Shown here piece by piece: positions 47,146 to 57,462 of a DNA stretch of 64,000 bases; position 1 is the stretch's first letter; every line of letters begins with the position of its first letter. The translations under genes were made by a program, and so were the position numbers. The notes beneath the pieces are model-generated. The model was not told the DNA's origin. It made no database searches and saw only the letters and a list, made by a program, of their open reading frames with translations. The stretch is from Terriglobus tenax (GTDB lineage: Bacteria; Acidobacteriota; Terriglobia; Terriglobales; Acidobacteriaceae), in the NCBI RefSeq assembly GCF_025685395.1, contig NZ_JAGSYA010000004.1, forward strand, positions 1,178,001-1,242,000, written 5' to 3'.

Positions 47146-50004
47146 TTAGAAGCTAAGGCGCGCCGCCAATTGGATGCTGCGCGGATCGCCCACTCCGTTC
47201 GCCGAACCAAAGGTGGCGCTCGGCGTGGAGGGATAAGCTCCTGTGCCCCAGGTGCCGTTGGGAATCACGTCATTGCGGTGGTTCAGCAGGTTGAAGGCCT
47301 CGGCCATGCCCTGCAGCTTGACACGGTCACTTAAGGCAATCGTCCGGCTGAGGCGGGCGTTCAGGTTGAAGAAGTCAAAGCCGATGCCCGTGTTGCGGCC
47401 TAATACAGCTCCGGCAAAGCCCTGCGTGCAGGGGTTGGTCGTTGCCAGAGTGTAGCCTGCGACGCATGGCCTTTGCGTGGTCTGCTGCCGGGTCTGTCCG
47501 CCGGTAACAACATTGAACGGCAGCCGGGAGTAGTACTGCAGAATGCCTCCGAATTGCCAGCCATGCGTCACGTGCCCCATCACTGTGCTGGTGTGGGCCG
47601 TGGGGGTGTGTGCGTTGAAGTCGAAGACCATGCGGTGACGCTGGTCGTCGTCGGAGCGGCCACGGTCCACCTTAAGGTCAAAGTTATTGATCGGCGCGGA
47701 GAAGAAAAACTCGCCCACGTTGTTGATCGCCTTGGACCACGTGTACGACACACGCGCAGAGGCCCAGGAAGTGGGCCGCTGTACCAGCGAGACGGCCAGG
47801 CCGTCGTAATACGAATCAAACAGCGAATCGTAGGCACGCACGTTGCCGCGCGTGGCATCCGGCCGCGTGCCGTTGGCGTTGATGTTGCGATTGATGGACG
47901 ACAGCAGGTGCAGACCGCGCGTGTGCTGATAGCTGATGCCCAGCGTGGTGGCGCGGGCAAGCTGCTGCTCCACACCAAGGTTTACCTGCTCAGAATAGGC
48001 ATTCTGAATATTGCGGTTCATCAGGGAGTAGCTGATCAGCGCCGCGGGATTGGGTGTGGTGGAGACGTTGGGGAAAGACGGTGCTCCTACATCTCCCGGC
48101 ACATAGGTGTACTGCAGCAGCCTGCCCTGCACGGGGTCCTGCGTGTTATTGGCTGAAAGCAGAGCATTGGCCAGAGCGCGCATGGGAACACGGTCATAGA
48201 ACAGTCCAAAGCTGCCACGCACCACCGTACGATGATTGGCAAAGGGAGACCACGCAAAGCCGACGCGCGGAGAAACATTGTTGGTATCCGTGTTGATCGT
48301 CTTCAGGAACTGAAGGTCGTAACGCAGACCTGCGTTGATGGTCAGCGCGGATGTCAGCTTCCATTCATCCTGCACATAGAAGCCGATGTTCGGGTTGTTC
48401 TGCGTGATGGCGGGCGTGCCGAAGTTCTGCGCGTAGCTGGCGTACCCGGTGGTGCTATTGAGAAACGCCGACAGCGACGGGAAGGTGTAGTTCCCCGCGA
48501 TGGACTGCGGGAAGGTAATGGTGTCGCGATTGAACAGGAAGTCCACACCGGTCTTCACGGTGTGCGCACCGCGCTGCATCACCAAGTTGTCCACCACCTC
48601 ATACAGGTAGTTCAGCCGCGCCGTGGGCGACGAGGAGAAGCGGCCAAAGCTGGCGACGCCGCTGATGGTAATGGCCGGGCTGTTCTGCGTGTTTGAGGGA
48701 GCGTTCAGGCTGTCGTAGGTGAACTGCCCGCGCGTCTCATTGAAGGTACGCGGCGACAGCGTGGCCACGTTGCTGACCGCCACCGTGTGGTTGGTGTCAC
48801 GCACCGCCGTCGCGTAACTGACATCCGCCAGGGCGCCGGCACCGCGGGCATTCACACTGTTCAGGCCGTAGTAGCTGTAGCGCAGCGAAAACTGGTCGCG
48901 GTCGCTGAAGCGGTGATCGCCACGGATAAAAGCGTTGTCCGTATGCACGGTGGTGGGATAGAGCGTCGTAGCACTATTGCCGACCGACAAGCGAGGCCCC
49001 GTGAAACCGAGCGTATTCAGCCGTGAGTTGATCGCGGCGGCATTTGCCGGAGTGATGGTCACGATGCCGTTGGTATTCAGGCGACGCCCCTCATAGTTGC
49101 CGAACAGGAAGGTGCGATCGCGACGGACAGGTCCGCCGAGGCTGGCGCCATACTGGCCCTGCGTCAGCGGCAGCTTATTCCGTGAGAGTGCGTTCATGGC
49201 GTTCAGGCGCTGGTTACGCAGAAAGCCATACGCGGTTCCGTGCAGATTGTTGGCACCACTGCGCGTAACGATGTTGAAATAGCCACCCATCGCCCGGCCA
49301 AACTCAGCCTGACCGCCGGAAGTAACCACCTGGAACTCCTGCACCACATCCATGCCGTAGGAGTTACCTGCGAGGCCCGCTGCATCGTCGTTGGCCGAAA
49401 GACCATCCACGACAAAGCTGTTGGAAAAATTACGCTGGCTGTTGATGGAGTAGCCCTGGCCAATGACCGGCGAGGTCTCGGCAAAGGTCTGCGTGCTGGC
49501 GGTGTTGGTGGGGCTTACACCGGGTGTCAGAAGCGCAAGGTCAAGATAGTTGCGTCCGCTGTAGGGCAGTTCGGTGATCTCGGCCTGATGGACCGTCTCC
49601 GAGATCTGGCTGCGGTTGGCTTCGAGAGGAACGAGATCTTCATCGACCACATCGACCGTAACGCCCGCGCCTGCAAGCGAGACTTTGAGCGTGAGGTCGA
49701 AGGCCGAACCCACGCCGAGCTGCACCTTCACGCTGCCAGCCTGAAAGCCGCTGGGCTGCGTTGTAAAGATGTATTCGCCGATGGGCAGAAACGGCAGGCG
49801 AAAGCGCCCGCGGTCATCAGTGGTAACGGCGTAAGACTGGTTGGTCGCAACGGAACGAGCTGTAACAGCGGTGTGCGCAATCAGCGCACCCGAGGGGTCG
49901 AGCACGCGGCCGGTCACAGAGGCGCTGGTCAGCGTCTCCTGCGCGTACATGACTGAGCCGGCAAACAGGGACAGGGCGGCAAGGGCCGCTCTCCGGGTAA
50001 ACAT
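47146..50004 (-). CDS. TonB-dependent receptor with carboxypeptidase-regulatory-like N-domain
   Basis: 952 aa. ATG 50004 is fixed by GGAGG at 6 bp and opens a signal peptide ([18 protein letters not shown]). An N-terminal beta-sandwich domain ([19 protein letters not shown]...) is followed by a plug ([11 protein letters not shown] region) and a large beta-barrel ending in [11 protein letters not shown]. This is the Oar/acidobacterial receptor type. The ligand is not readable; the small secreted metal-site protein upstream hints at a metal. It is the second gene after that protein, 93 bp apart. Confidence 0.9.
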   Translation of the reverse strand: MFTRRAALAALSLFAGSVMYAQETLTSASVTGRVLDPSGALIAHTAVTARSVATNQSYAVTTDDRGRFRLPFLPIGEYIFTTQPSGFQAGSVKVQLGVGSAFDLTLKVSLAGAGVTVDVVDEDLVPLEANRSQISETVHQAEITELPYSGRNYLDLALLTPGVSPTNTASTQTFAETSPVIGQGYSINSQRNFSNSFVVDGLSANDDAAGLAGNSYGMDVVQEFQVVTSGGQAEFGRAMGGYFNIVTRSGANNLHGTAYGFLRNQRLNAMNALSRNKLPLTQGQYGASLGGPVRRDRTFLFGNYEGRRLNTNGIVTITPANAAAINSRLNTLGFTGPRLSVGNSATTLYPTTVHTDNAFIRGDHRFSDRDQFSLRYSYYGLNSVNARGAGALADVSYATAVRDTNHTVAVSNVATLSPRTFNETRGQFTYDSLNAPSNTQNSPAITISGVASFGRFSSSPTARLNYLYEVVDNLVMQRGAHTVKTGVDFLFNRDTITFPQSIAGNYTFPSLSAFLNSTTGYASYAQNFGTPAITQNNPNIGFYVQDEWKLTSALTINAGLRYDLQFLKTINTDTNNVSPRVGFAWSPFANHRTVVRGSFGLFYDRVPMRALANALLSANNTQDPVQGRLLQYTYVPGDVGAPSFPNVSTTPNPAALISYSLMNRNIQNAYSEQVNLGVEQQLARATTLGISYQHTRGLHLLSSINRNINANGTRPDATRGNVRAYDSLFDSYYDGLAVSLVQRPTSWASARVSYTWSKAINNVGEFFFSAPINNFDLKVDRGRSDDDQRHRMVFDFNAHTPTAHTSTVMGHVTHGWQFGGILQYYSRLPFNVVTGGQTRQQTTQRPCVAGYTLATTNPCTQGFAGAVLGRNTGIGFDFFNLNARLSRTIALSDRVKLQGMAEAFNLLNHRNDVIPNGTWGTGAYPSTPSATFGSANGVGDPRSIQLAARLSF

Positions 50005-50097
50005 TTCTTCCTCCATACGGGATAGGGCTGCAGCACGGCACGCCATCGAAAAAACGACAGCGGCAACAATGCAGCAAACGAACTTGAAACCGTTGGC

Positions 50098-50541
50098 TTA
50101 GGAGTGAAGAAAGACGGGAGGTCCACGCTCTGTGTCGTCGAGCGTATGCAGCGCGGCCTGCTGGGCAGGCGGACGCACATAGACGTGGTCATACGTGGCG
50201 CGAACCGGTGGCAGACTGGCAAAGAATGGCAGCGACGCCGTGGGCTGCGCCGGGGCATCCATGGATGCCGGGCAGTAAGGGCACTTCTCTACCGGGGTTG
50301 TGACATGCGGATGATTCGGTTCCGGGTCCTGCGCCATCCCCAGCCTGGCCATGGCACCACCCATCATCGCTGTTCCCATGAAGCAGCGATGCTTGCCGTG
50401 CCTGCGGCAGCAGGGCGGCAGATGCGCGTCATCATCCTGCACCGCCGCAAGCAGAGGTGTGGCGAGCGGCAGGCCGATGGCCAGCAGCAACAGGATGGAG
50501 AAGAGCTTCCGCAATACACCGATTGCAACACCGTGGAGCAT
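50098..50541 (-). CDS. Small secreted His/Cys-rich protein beside the TonB receptor
   Basis: 147 aa from ATG 50541. A signal or anchor (VLRKLFSILLLLAIGLPLATPLLA) is followed by DDDAHLPPCCRRHGKHRC, a Met stretch (MGTAMMGGAMARLGM) and CPYC. This mix of Cys, His and Met looks like a copper or heme site, reminiscent of DUF2946-type proteins found with copper receptors. It probably works with the receptor downstream. No confident family. Confidence 0.6.
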   Translation of the reverse strand: MLHGVAIGVLRKLFSILLLLAIGLPLATPLLAAVQDDDAHLPPCCRRHGKHRCFMGTAMMGGAMARLGMAQDPEPNHPHVTTPVEKCPYCPASMDAPAQPTASLPFFASLPPVRATYDHVYVRPPAQQAALHTLDDTERGPPVFLHS

Positions 50542-50583
50542 GGAGCGCAAGCGGTTATCGAAGAAACAGTGCGGTATTCGCCG

Positions 50584-53500
50584 CTACGCCGTCACCTTTG
50601 CCGGAACGGAAGGAAGCTGCGGCTGCAGCCGCTCCAGCTCACGCAGTGCTGGCTTGCTCAACGGACGCTCATGCAACAGCAACTCCGCCGCGCGCACCTT
50701 GGCGTTGGAATGGAACCACTGCTGGAAGACGTTGTCGCACAGCAGATTAGTGACCGCCAGCAGGCACATGCCCTGGTGGTGTGCCATCCAGCTGCGCACC
50801 AGCTCGGGCTCGCCTGCCTGGCGATAGTCCGCCGCCTCGTAGAAACCGTAGTCGCCGATCCATCCCATCTGTGCCATCAGGCGCAGGTTGGCGATGGCGT
50901 CCTGCCGGATGAAGGGCAGGGTGAGGAAGGTGGAGTAGGGTGAGATGACCGGGCCATCTTCCGCGCCATACTTCAGCGCCAGCGCCGGAATGCCCCATGC
51001 CTGGTACTGGTAGCGGCCATCCGGATCGCGCGTCGCCATGCCGCTCTCAGAGATACCCCACGGCATTCCCTTCACGTGCTGCTGCTGCACCGCGATGGCG
51101 GACTCCATGGAACGCGTGATCAACGTGTCCGGGTAGTGCCGCATCCACAGCGCGGGCATCAGGTACTCGAACATGGTGCCGGTCCACGATAGCAATGCGG
51201 CGCGGCCGTTCACAATGACATGCGTACGGCCAAGACGGAACCATGCCTGCTGCGGAATGTCTCCCTTGGCGATGGCCAGGAAGGTGGCGATACGCGCCTC
51301 GGAGGCGACCAGGTCATAGCAGGCCGGGAAGAGTTCCTTGCCCGCGCCATCGTAGCCGATGGAAAGCAACTGCCGCTGCGGCTCCAGCATGAAGTCAAAC
51401 CGCATAGCGTTGGCGTGCCAACTGCTCAGGTTCGCGATGTGCTGCACCTCATGCACCAGGGCGCCAAGCGACTCCATGGTGCCCGGAAGAAGCACACGCA
51501 GCTCAATGGCCAGCTCACGCTCCGGACCGGTCGCGGCATTGGCCAGGTGCGCCAGCCGCTCATCGAGTGCATGCACATAGTCCACGGCGTTCTGCAGCGT
51601 GGGCACCACCTCATTCTCCGGGTCCGCAAAGACGGTCAGGTGAAAGAGAGAGCCAAAGCGCGGCAACAGCCACGGCAGATACCGTTCGACATAGGCAAGC
51701 AGATGCTGCCGGCGGCGTTCTGCTTCCTGCAGAACCCACTCGTTCTGCGCTTCAATCGGAGGCATATCCATCAGCCACTGGATGCTTTCGCGAAGCGCTG
51801 CGACAGAACGCGAGGCCGCAAAGCCCTCATGCCCCATCATCTTGCGAATGGCCGAAAATTTCGTCTGAGCGAGCAGAGGCTGCTTCAGCGTGTCCAGCGC
51901 GCCACCGTTCAGCGCATAGAAGCTTGCAGCCAGGTTGCCGCTGTCGACGGAAGAAATGGTGAACGGCGGGATAGGCCGCAGCGTGGGAATATCGATCCAG
52001 TTGTAGATGTGGCCATTGACTTTTTCGAGCTTGTCATAGGTGGCCAGGGTTCCCAGCGTGGCGCGGGTAAACTCCGGCAACGTGACAAAGCCGAGCTGCA
52101 GCGCGGCCTGCCGTGCGTTGAGCAGCATGCCCAGATTCGTGGGAGACAGCGTGAGCGTCTGATGCAGGTTCGCTTCGGTCACGTTATCCGGGATCAGCCA
52201 CTGGTTGCGCTCGTCGCCAAACTCGGCGTAATACCGCCATGTGAGCAGCGCCTGCCGCTCCAGGAAGCTGCGCTCGTCGGTCGCCAGCGGAGCGTCCAGC
52301 TTGCGCGGTGGAGAGTTCAGCCAGCCTGTAATGGCCGAGGTCAGCGCCCATAGCAACAGGATGGGGCCAGCCGCAAACAGGTCAGGCCAATGATGCAGAA
52401 CGATGATGATGCCGATGGCAATAGCCAGAATCGGAGAAGCCTGCAAATACTGGTCCAGCGAGCTTCGCGTGCGCGTGGCTTCAGCCTGCGCGGCCGTCTC
52501 CCACTCCAGTAGCTTGCGGCCAGTCATCAGGCTGCGTACCAACGAGCGCACAATGGCGTCAATCGACAGCAGCGCATGGTGCGGCAGGAAGGCAAGGTTC
52601 AGCAGGTGGAAGCCGAGCGACGACCAGAAGCCGCGAAAGCTTTCCAGCACAGCCTCGCCACTGCGGCGGGCAAGCGCACGGCCAAGATTGAAAGCAAGCT
52701 GCACGAAGACCGGGAAGAGCAGCAGGGTCAGCGTGACAAAGGTCCAGTACCGCGCCCCGCCGGGAAGGAAGAGCCAGCCGCATACCAGAAGGATGAAGGT
52801 GATGGGTTCCACCAGGCTGCGGCGCAGGTTATCGAAGATCTTCCACTGCGAGATCATGCTGATGGGGTTTTCAACCGTCTTGCCCGACTCATCCGGAACA
52901 CGGCTGGAAAGCCAGCGCAGGATCTGCCAGTCGCCACGAACCCAGCGATGCTTGCGGCGGGTGTGCGCGGAATAGTGCGACGGGTAGTCGTCGATGACCT
53001 CGATGTCCGTCACCAGACCGGCGCGCACATACGCACCTTCAATCAGGTCGTGCGAGAGCAGCGTGTTGCGGGGGAAGCGGCGATCCAGCACCTGGTGCAG
53101 TACCGACACCTCATAAATCCCCTTGCCGGTGAAGATGCCTTCGCCGAAAAGATCCTGGTACACATCGCTGACCGCGCGCGTGTAGATGTCAAACCCTGTC
53201 TCACCCGAGTAGAGCGCCGCAAGGCGGGAGCGCGATGCGGAAGAAACGCTTACGCCGACACGCGGCTGAAGAATACCGTACCCCTTGGTAACAATGCGGC
53301 GGCGAGGATCGATGATGGCCTGGTTGAGCGGATGCGCCATGGTGCCGATCATGCGTGCCGCGGTGTTGCGCGGAAGCTGCGTGTCGGAGTCCAGCGTGAT
53401 GATGTACCGCACCTGCTTCAGAACGTTGACCGGGCCGGCCTTGACGGGAAATCCGTCGAACTCTCCGCGCAGGTACTTGTTCAGGTCCAGCAGCTTGCCG

Positions 53501-55041
53501 CGCTTGCGCTCCCAACCCATCCATACACCCTGGCGAGCGTTGAAAACCCTATGACGATGCAGCAGGAGAAAGCTTCCGCCATTCTCCTTTCCATACCGCG
53601 CATTCAACTGGTCCGTCATACGTACGGCCAGGTCCACCAGCTCGTTGCGGTCTTCGGTGCGCGGGCGCGTATCGGAATCGGGAAGATCGGTCAGCAGGCC
53701 GAAATGCAGATTGGGATCGGTGTTGGAAAGGTAGCGCGCCTCCAGTTCATCGAACAGGTCAATCACCTGCTCTTCGCTCAGCAGCAGCGTGGGCACGCAC
53801 ACCAGCGTGGCAGCCTCCACAGGGATGCCCTTGGTGAAGTCAAGCTTGGGCAGGGCGCGCGGACGCAGAAAAGCCGTGACCGAGTTATTGACCAGGTCGC
53901 TGGCTCCCTGGGTTGCCGGCAGCAGCGCCAGCAGCAACGTACCCATCAGCGGCAGGAACGCATGATGTGGCACCAGGGGAATAATGAAGGCCGCAATCGA
54001 GACGACCGAGACGATAAAGATGCTGAGGATGTAGGCGTCTTCACGGTGCGCGGCAAGCACGCTGCGCGCGCGGTCACCGGCAGTCGGATGATAGCCGATG
54101 CGATGTTCAAGTTCCGGGAATCCCTCTTCAAACAGGTAATAGCCAACATGCGCAATGCGACGCGCAAGGCGCGGGTCCGCGGGCGGGTTGATCTCCGCCT
54201 GGCGTGCAAGATCGACAGCGATATGCGCCACCTGCACCTCGTTGCAGTCAGACCGCGCGGCAAGCGTGGCGACACGTTCCAGGTAGCCGGAGCGCGTCTC
54301 TTCGTCCATGGCCGGGAAGATACCGTTCGGGTCGCGCGCCAGCACGGGATAAAACGCAACCAGCTCCGGTGTCAGCTTCGACCACTCGTACTGCTGCAGA
54401 CGTCGCAGCGAATGCAGGGCCGCGGAGAAGGGAGACTCTTCAATCGACGGCATCTCGCCGGCAAAAGCCTCTTCGGCGCGGTCCAGAATAAACTCCACCT
54501 CCGCCAGCCGCAGGAAGAAAGACAATGCGATGATTTCGCGCAGACGCATGGCTTCATCGGACTGAACAGCAGACACGAAGACGACCAGGGACTCCGGCGA
54601 CCAGATGCCCCCAGCCGCGTCAAGATATGTCTCGGCCACGCGCATCACGCGGGGCAATGCAACATCTCCAGGGAGAGCGACACGCGGCAGCTCACGCGTA
54701 TTCTTCTTGCCGCTTTCGGCTTCCATCAGGACGCCGCGCAGCATCCGCGAACTCTCCAGCAGCTCCAGCGGAGGCGTCAACTGGCGCAGGTCGACCACCG
54801 CTTCGCAGCGCCGCAATACCTCGCTCAAGCGCGCCGTGATCTTTTCAAGGCGTAATCCCAGCTCATCCGGCGCTTTTGCGTCGCGCCTCAACGGGCGCCA
54901 TGTTGCAGTAAGCTCCTGCGCACGCTGGCGCAGCACATCCTCACTGACGGAAGGCTTCTCCGGCAGACCTTCTGTCTCAAAGACAGGAGCGGTCAGTGGC
55001 AAATGCTCGAGTTCCGTATGGCCCTGAACTTCAGTCATCAT
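50584..55041 (-). CDS. Cyclic beta-1,2-glucan synthase-like protein (GT84 plus glycoamylase domain)
   Basis: 1485 aa. An N-terminal cytosolic region is followed by helices near residues 334-385 and a GT84-like synthase domain (about 400-740) with TLDSDTQLPRNTA, HDLIEGAYVRAG and RRKHRWVRGDW. Further helices lie near 744-785 and 867-903, then a glycoamylase (PF10091) domain (about 1200-1460) with NLSSWHANAM and SWMAHHQGMCLLAV. In Brucella/Rhizobium Cgs (about 2800 aa) a GH94 phosphorylase domain that sets chain length follows; here the protein ends right after the glycoamylase part. It follows an ABC exporter by 14 bp. Confidence 0.88.
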   Translation of the reverse strand: MMTEVQGHTELEHLPLTAPVFETEGLPEKPSVSEDVLRQRAQELTATWRPLRRDAKAPDELGLRLEKITARLSEVLRRCEAVVDLRQLTPPLELLESSRMLRGVLMEAESGKKNTRELPRVALPGDVALPRVMRVAETYLDAAGGIWSPESLVVFVSAVQSDEAMRLREIIALSFFLRLAEVEFILDRAEEAFAGEMPSIEESPFSAALHSLRRLQQYEWSKLTPELVAFYPVLARDPNGIFPAMDEETRSGYLERVATLAARSDCNEVQVAHIAVDLARQAEINPPADPRLARRIAHVGYYLFEEGFPELEHRIGYHPTAGDRARSVLAAHREDAYILSIFIVSVVSIAAFIIPLVPHHAFLPLMGTLLLALLPATQGASDLVNNSVTAFLRPRALPKLDFTKGIPVEAATLVCVPTLLLSEEQVIDLFDELEARYLSNTDPNLHFGLLTDLPDSDTRPRTEDRNELVDLAVRMTDQLNARYGKENGGSFLLLHRHRVFNARQGVWMGWERKRGKLLDLNKYLRGEFDGFPVKAGPVNVLKQVRYIITLDSDTQLPRNTAARMIGTMAHPLNQAIIDPRRRIVTKGYGILQPRVGVSVSSASRSRLAALYSGETGFDIYTRAVSDVYQDLFGEGIFTGKGIYEVSVLHQVLDRRFPRNTLLSHDLIEGAYVRAGLVTDIEVIDDYPSHYSAHTRRKHRWVRGDWQILRWLSSRVPDESGKTVENPISMISQWKIFDNLRRSLVEPITFILLVCGWLFLPGGARYWTFVTLTLLLFPVFVQLAFNLGRALARRSGEAVLESFRGFWSSLGFHLLNLAFLPHHALLSIDAIVRSLVRSLMTGRKLLEWETAAQAEATRTRSSLDQYLQASPILAIAIGIIIVLHHWPDLFAAGPILLLWALTSAITGWLNSPPRKLDAPLATDERSFLERQALLTWRYYAEFGDERNQWLIPDNVTEANLHQTLTLSPTNLGMLLNARQAALQLGFVTLPEFTRATLGTLATYDKLEKVNGHIYNWIDIPTLRPIPPFTISSVDSGNLAASFYALNGGALDTLKQPLLAQTKFSAIRKMMGHEGFAASRSVAALRESIQWLMDMPPIEAQNEWVLQEAERRRQHLLAYVERYLPWLLPRFGSLFHLTVFADPENEVVPTLQNAVDYVHALDERLAHLANAATGPERELAIELRVLLPGTMESLGALVHEVQHIANLSSWHANAMRFDFMLEPQRQLLSIGYDGAGKELFPACYDLVASEARIATFLAIAKGDIPQQAWFRLGRTHVIVNGRAALLSWTGTMFEYLMPALWMRHYPDTLITRSMESAIAVQQQHVKGMPWGISESGMATRDPDGRYQYQAWGIPALALKYGAEDGPVISPYSTFLTLPFIRQDAIANLRLMAQMGWIGDYGFYEAADYRQAGEPELVRSWMAHHQGMCLLAVTNLLCDNVFQQWFHSNAKVRAAELLLHERPLSKPALRELERLQPQLPSVPAKVTA

Positions 55042-55055
55042 CCTTCTTTCAATCC

Positions 55056-56873
55056 CTAGCGGTAGCTTGCGGCCTGCATCTCAAACATCTCAGCGTAGAG
55101 ACCTCCGGCCTCCATCAGTTTCTGGTGATTGCCCTCTTCGATCAGGCGGCCGCCGCTCAGCACCACAATGCGGTCGGCCATGCGGACGGTGGAGAAGCGG
55201 TGCGAGATCAGAAGCGCCATCTTGCCCTGTGTCAGTTCCGCGAAACGCTCAAAGACCTCAAGCTCGCTGCGTGCATCCAGCGCCGCCGTCGGCTCATCGA
55301 GGATCAGCAGCTGGGCATCGCGCAGATACGCACGCGCCAGTGCAATGCGCTGCCATTCGCCGCCGGAAAGCTCAACACCGCCCTCGAAGCGACGACCCAG
55401 AATCTGGTCATAGCCATGCTCCAGCTTGGCAACGACCGAGTCCGCAAGGCTCTTGTTCGCGGCGTACTCAATCTCACCCTGCTGCAGCTCACGGTCCACG
55501 CGGCCTACGCCGATGTTCTCACGCGCTGTCATCTCATAGCGCATGAAGTCCTGGAAGATGACACCAATCTCGTGGTGCAGCTCTTCCAGCTTGTACTCGC
55601 GCAGGTCGCGGCCATCCAGCAGAATCTGCCCTTCGGTCGGATCGTAGAGACGTGTGATCAGCTTGACGATGGTCGTCTTGCCCTGCCCGTTCTCGCCAAT
55701 CAGCGCTACCCGTTCCCCAGGGCTCAGCGTGAAGGTAAAGTTCTTCAGCACCGTGCGATTGGTGCCCGGATAGGTGAACGAAACGTTGCGGAACTCGAAG
55801 CCGGTGCGGATAGGCCGCGGAGCCGGCAGGCCCTTGGGGTCGGAGCGAACCGTCGGCTCCATCTTGAAGAACTCGATCAGGTCCGTAAGGAACAGCGCCT
55901 GGTCCGCGATACCGGAGGCAGTGGAGAAGACCTGCTGCAGGTTTGAGTTTGCCTGCTGGATCGACGCCGTAAGGAAGGTGAAATAGCCGATCGAGTAATC
56001 ACCGTGGATCGTCCGCCAGATAACGTAGACATACGCTCCGTAGTAACCCAGGGTGCTGACAATATTCAAAAGACCACCCACTACCAGCTTCTTCCGCGCA
56101 AAGGCCGTGTCTTCCACGTAGATGCCGCGTGCCAGCACATCAAACTTCTTCGTGAAGTACTGGCTCAGTCCAAAGAGCTTGATCTCTTTGGCGCCATCGC
56201 GGCTGCCTGCCACCTGCCGCAGATAATCCATCTGCCGCTTGGCGGGTGTCTGGCGGAAGTTCTTCGCGTAGCCCAGGAAGGCAAAGTGCGTTTCGCCTAG
56301 GAACGACGGCAAAACACCCACCAGCATCAGCAGAACCAGCCACGGCGAAGCCAGCACCAGTGCGGCGGAAAAGACAATGGTCGTGATGACCTGCTGCAAC
56401 AGGCGGCCCATCTGCTGGATCATCACCAGCCGGTCGGTGGCCTGCACGCGGGCACGCTCCAGCCGGTCATAGAAGATGGGATTTTCATAGGTGGTCAGGT
56501 CAAGCCGCGCGGCCTGCTCCATCACCTTTACGGAAGCGTAATGGGTATAGCTGTTAGCCAGTAGCGCATCGCTGTAATCGATGGCACGCATCATCAGGCC
56601 GAGCAGCACATTGATGCCAATCTCAGCTGCAACCAGATGCCAGAAGCGGGCTTCCAGCGGCTTGCCGCGCAGCGAATCGGCAATGTCATTGATGATGTAC
56701 TGCACCACCTTCGCGGCGGCAAACGGCAGAACAGCCACGATCAGGCGAAGGAACACGCCCCATAGGACAGCCGCACGGCTGGACTTCCACATGATGCCGA
56801 GCACCAGCGGAACATTGCGCAATGCCGTGACGCGTTCGCGCCAGGGATTCTGGTTGGTGGTCGTCTCGCTCAT
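55056..56873 (-). CDS. ABC exporter (fused TMD-NBD), candidate glucan exporter
   Basis: 605 aa from ATG 56873 (MSETTTNQNPW); an upstream in-frame extension to 57185 has poor coding character. Six helices in an exporter TMD (about residues 25-320) are followed by an ABC domain with Walker A GENGQGKTT, signature LSGGEWQR and Walker B LLILDEPTAALD. It heads a two-gene operon with the glucan-synthase-like gene, the same functional pair as NdvA/ChvA with NdvB/ChvB, so glucan export is the likely role. Family-level similarity alone would not separate it from other ABCB-type exporters. Confidence 0.85.
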   Translation of the reverse strand: MSETTTNQNPWRERVTALRNVPLVLGIMWKSSRAAVLWGVFLRLIVAVLPFAAAKVVQYIINDIADSLRGKPLEARFWHLVAAEIGINVLLGLMMRAIDYSDALLANSYTHYASVKVMEQAARLDLTTYENPIFYDRLERARVQATDRLVMIQQMGRLLQQVITTIVFSAALVLASPWLVLLMLVGVLPSFLGETHFAFLGYAKNFRQTPAKRQMDYLRQVAGSRDGAKEIKLFGLSQYFTKKFDVLARGIYVEDTAFARKKLVVGGLLNIVSTLGYYGAYVYVIWRTIHGDYSIGYFTFLTASIQQANSNLQQVFSTASGIADQALFLTDLIEFFKMEPTVRSDPKGLPAPRPIRTGFEFRNVSFTYPGTNRTVLKNFTFTLSPGERVALIGENGQGKTTIVKLITRLYDPTEGQILLDGRDLREYKLEELHHEIGVIFQDFMRYEMTARENIGVGRVDRELQQGEIEYAANKSLADSVVAKLEHGYDQILGRRFEGGVELSGGEWQRIALARAYLRDAQLLILDEPTAALDARSELEVFERFAELTQGKMALLISHRFSTVRMADRIVVLSGGRLIEEGNHQKLMEAGGLYAEMFEMQAASYR

Positions 56874-57187
56874 CCACACTCGATCCGGGGTTAAAACTGC
56901 AATCAAAACAATAGGCGGACGCGGAAGACCACACACGCCACACGGGGACCTTCTCTTTAGGATGCACAGACTTGCCAGAGAGGTTGTGCACCCCGGAGGT
57001 CTCTGAATTTGCAGGTGTCCGTAGTGCAGGATGCTCCAACAGGGCAACTGGTCGCACCGCAAAAATACGATCGGAACTCTTCCGCTGCTTTGTTTCTCGT
57101 TTCGCGCAGGCGCTATGAAGTCGTAGCCGGAAGGATCTGCCACGGGATGACAAACAAAGGAGGGAACGCTCCGGGCGTGGCGCAAAA
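56874..57187. other. Divergent intergenic region between the ABC exporter and the Ro60 locus
   Basis: No gene is supported. It must hold the leftward promoter of the exporter operon. GAGGTTGTGCACC and GGAGGTCTC segments are present but no clear promoter pair is read. Confidence 0.4.
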
Positions 57188-57229
57188 TCTAACTTATTTC
57201 ACTTATTTTTACTTGCAATAAGAGTTAGA
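57188..57229 (+). promoter_or_regulatory. AT-rich dyad at the head of the Ro60 locus
   Basis: TCTAACTTATT (57188-57198) is mirrored by AATAAGAGTTAGA (57217-57229), an imperfect dyad with two extra bases, in an AT-rich gap unlike its GC-rich surroundings. TTGCAA at 57213-57218 could be a -35 element, but the matching -10 is poor. It is probably an operator or promoter for the rightward Ro60 transcript. Confidence 0.35.
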
Positions 57230-57273
57230 CCTGTGGCATTCTCACTCAGTAGTTAGCCCAGAGGATGACTCCC

Positions 57274-57384
57274 ATGTTGCACCTGATCCAACTCGACACG
57301 CAGAGCACGCCGTATCCACGGCTGGCGAATGTGTGCGTGCAGGCAGGCGACTGGTTTACGGGCCTCGACTTCTCTTTCGCCTAA
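57274..57384 (+). CDS. Possible 36-aa leader peptide of the Ro60 locus
   Basis: ATG 57274 has AGAGG 9 bp upstream (ATG 57265 is directly adjacent to it and less likely). It encodes a 36-aa peptide, MLHLIQLDTQSTPYPRLANV and onward, ending DFSFA. No family. It precedes the tRNA-like array and could simply be a chance frame or a translated leader. Confidence 0.3.
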   Translation: MLHLIQLDTQSTPYPRLANVCVQAGDWFTGLDFSFA

Positions 57385-57462
57385 GCACTCCGGCTCATCT
57401 GGGCGGCCGGATCACAGGCTAAGATCCTCAGCACACAATCGTTCTCACGCTCTTTCTGTATC

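Noticed and set aside
56874-57185. 104-codon in-frame extension upstream of the ABC exporter
   Set aside because: Cys- and Pro-rich with no helix or signal, no ribosome site, and the MSETTTNQ start at 56873 fits family length.
57213-57241. Sigma54 or strong sigma70 promoter for the Ro60 locus
   Set aside because: TGGCAT near 57234 lacks the downstream TTGCA of sigma54 sites, and TTGCAA at 57213 lacks a good -10 at 17 bp; only a dyad is reported.
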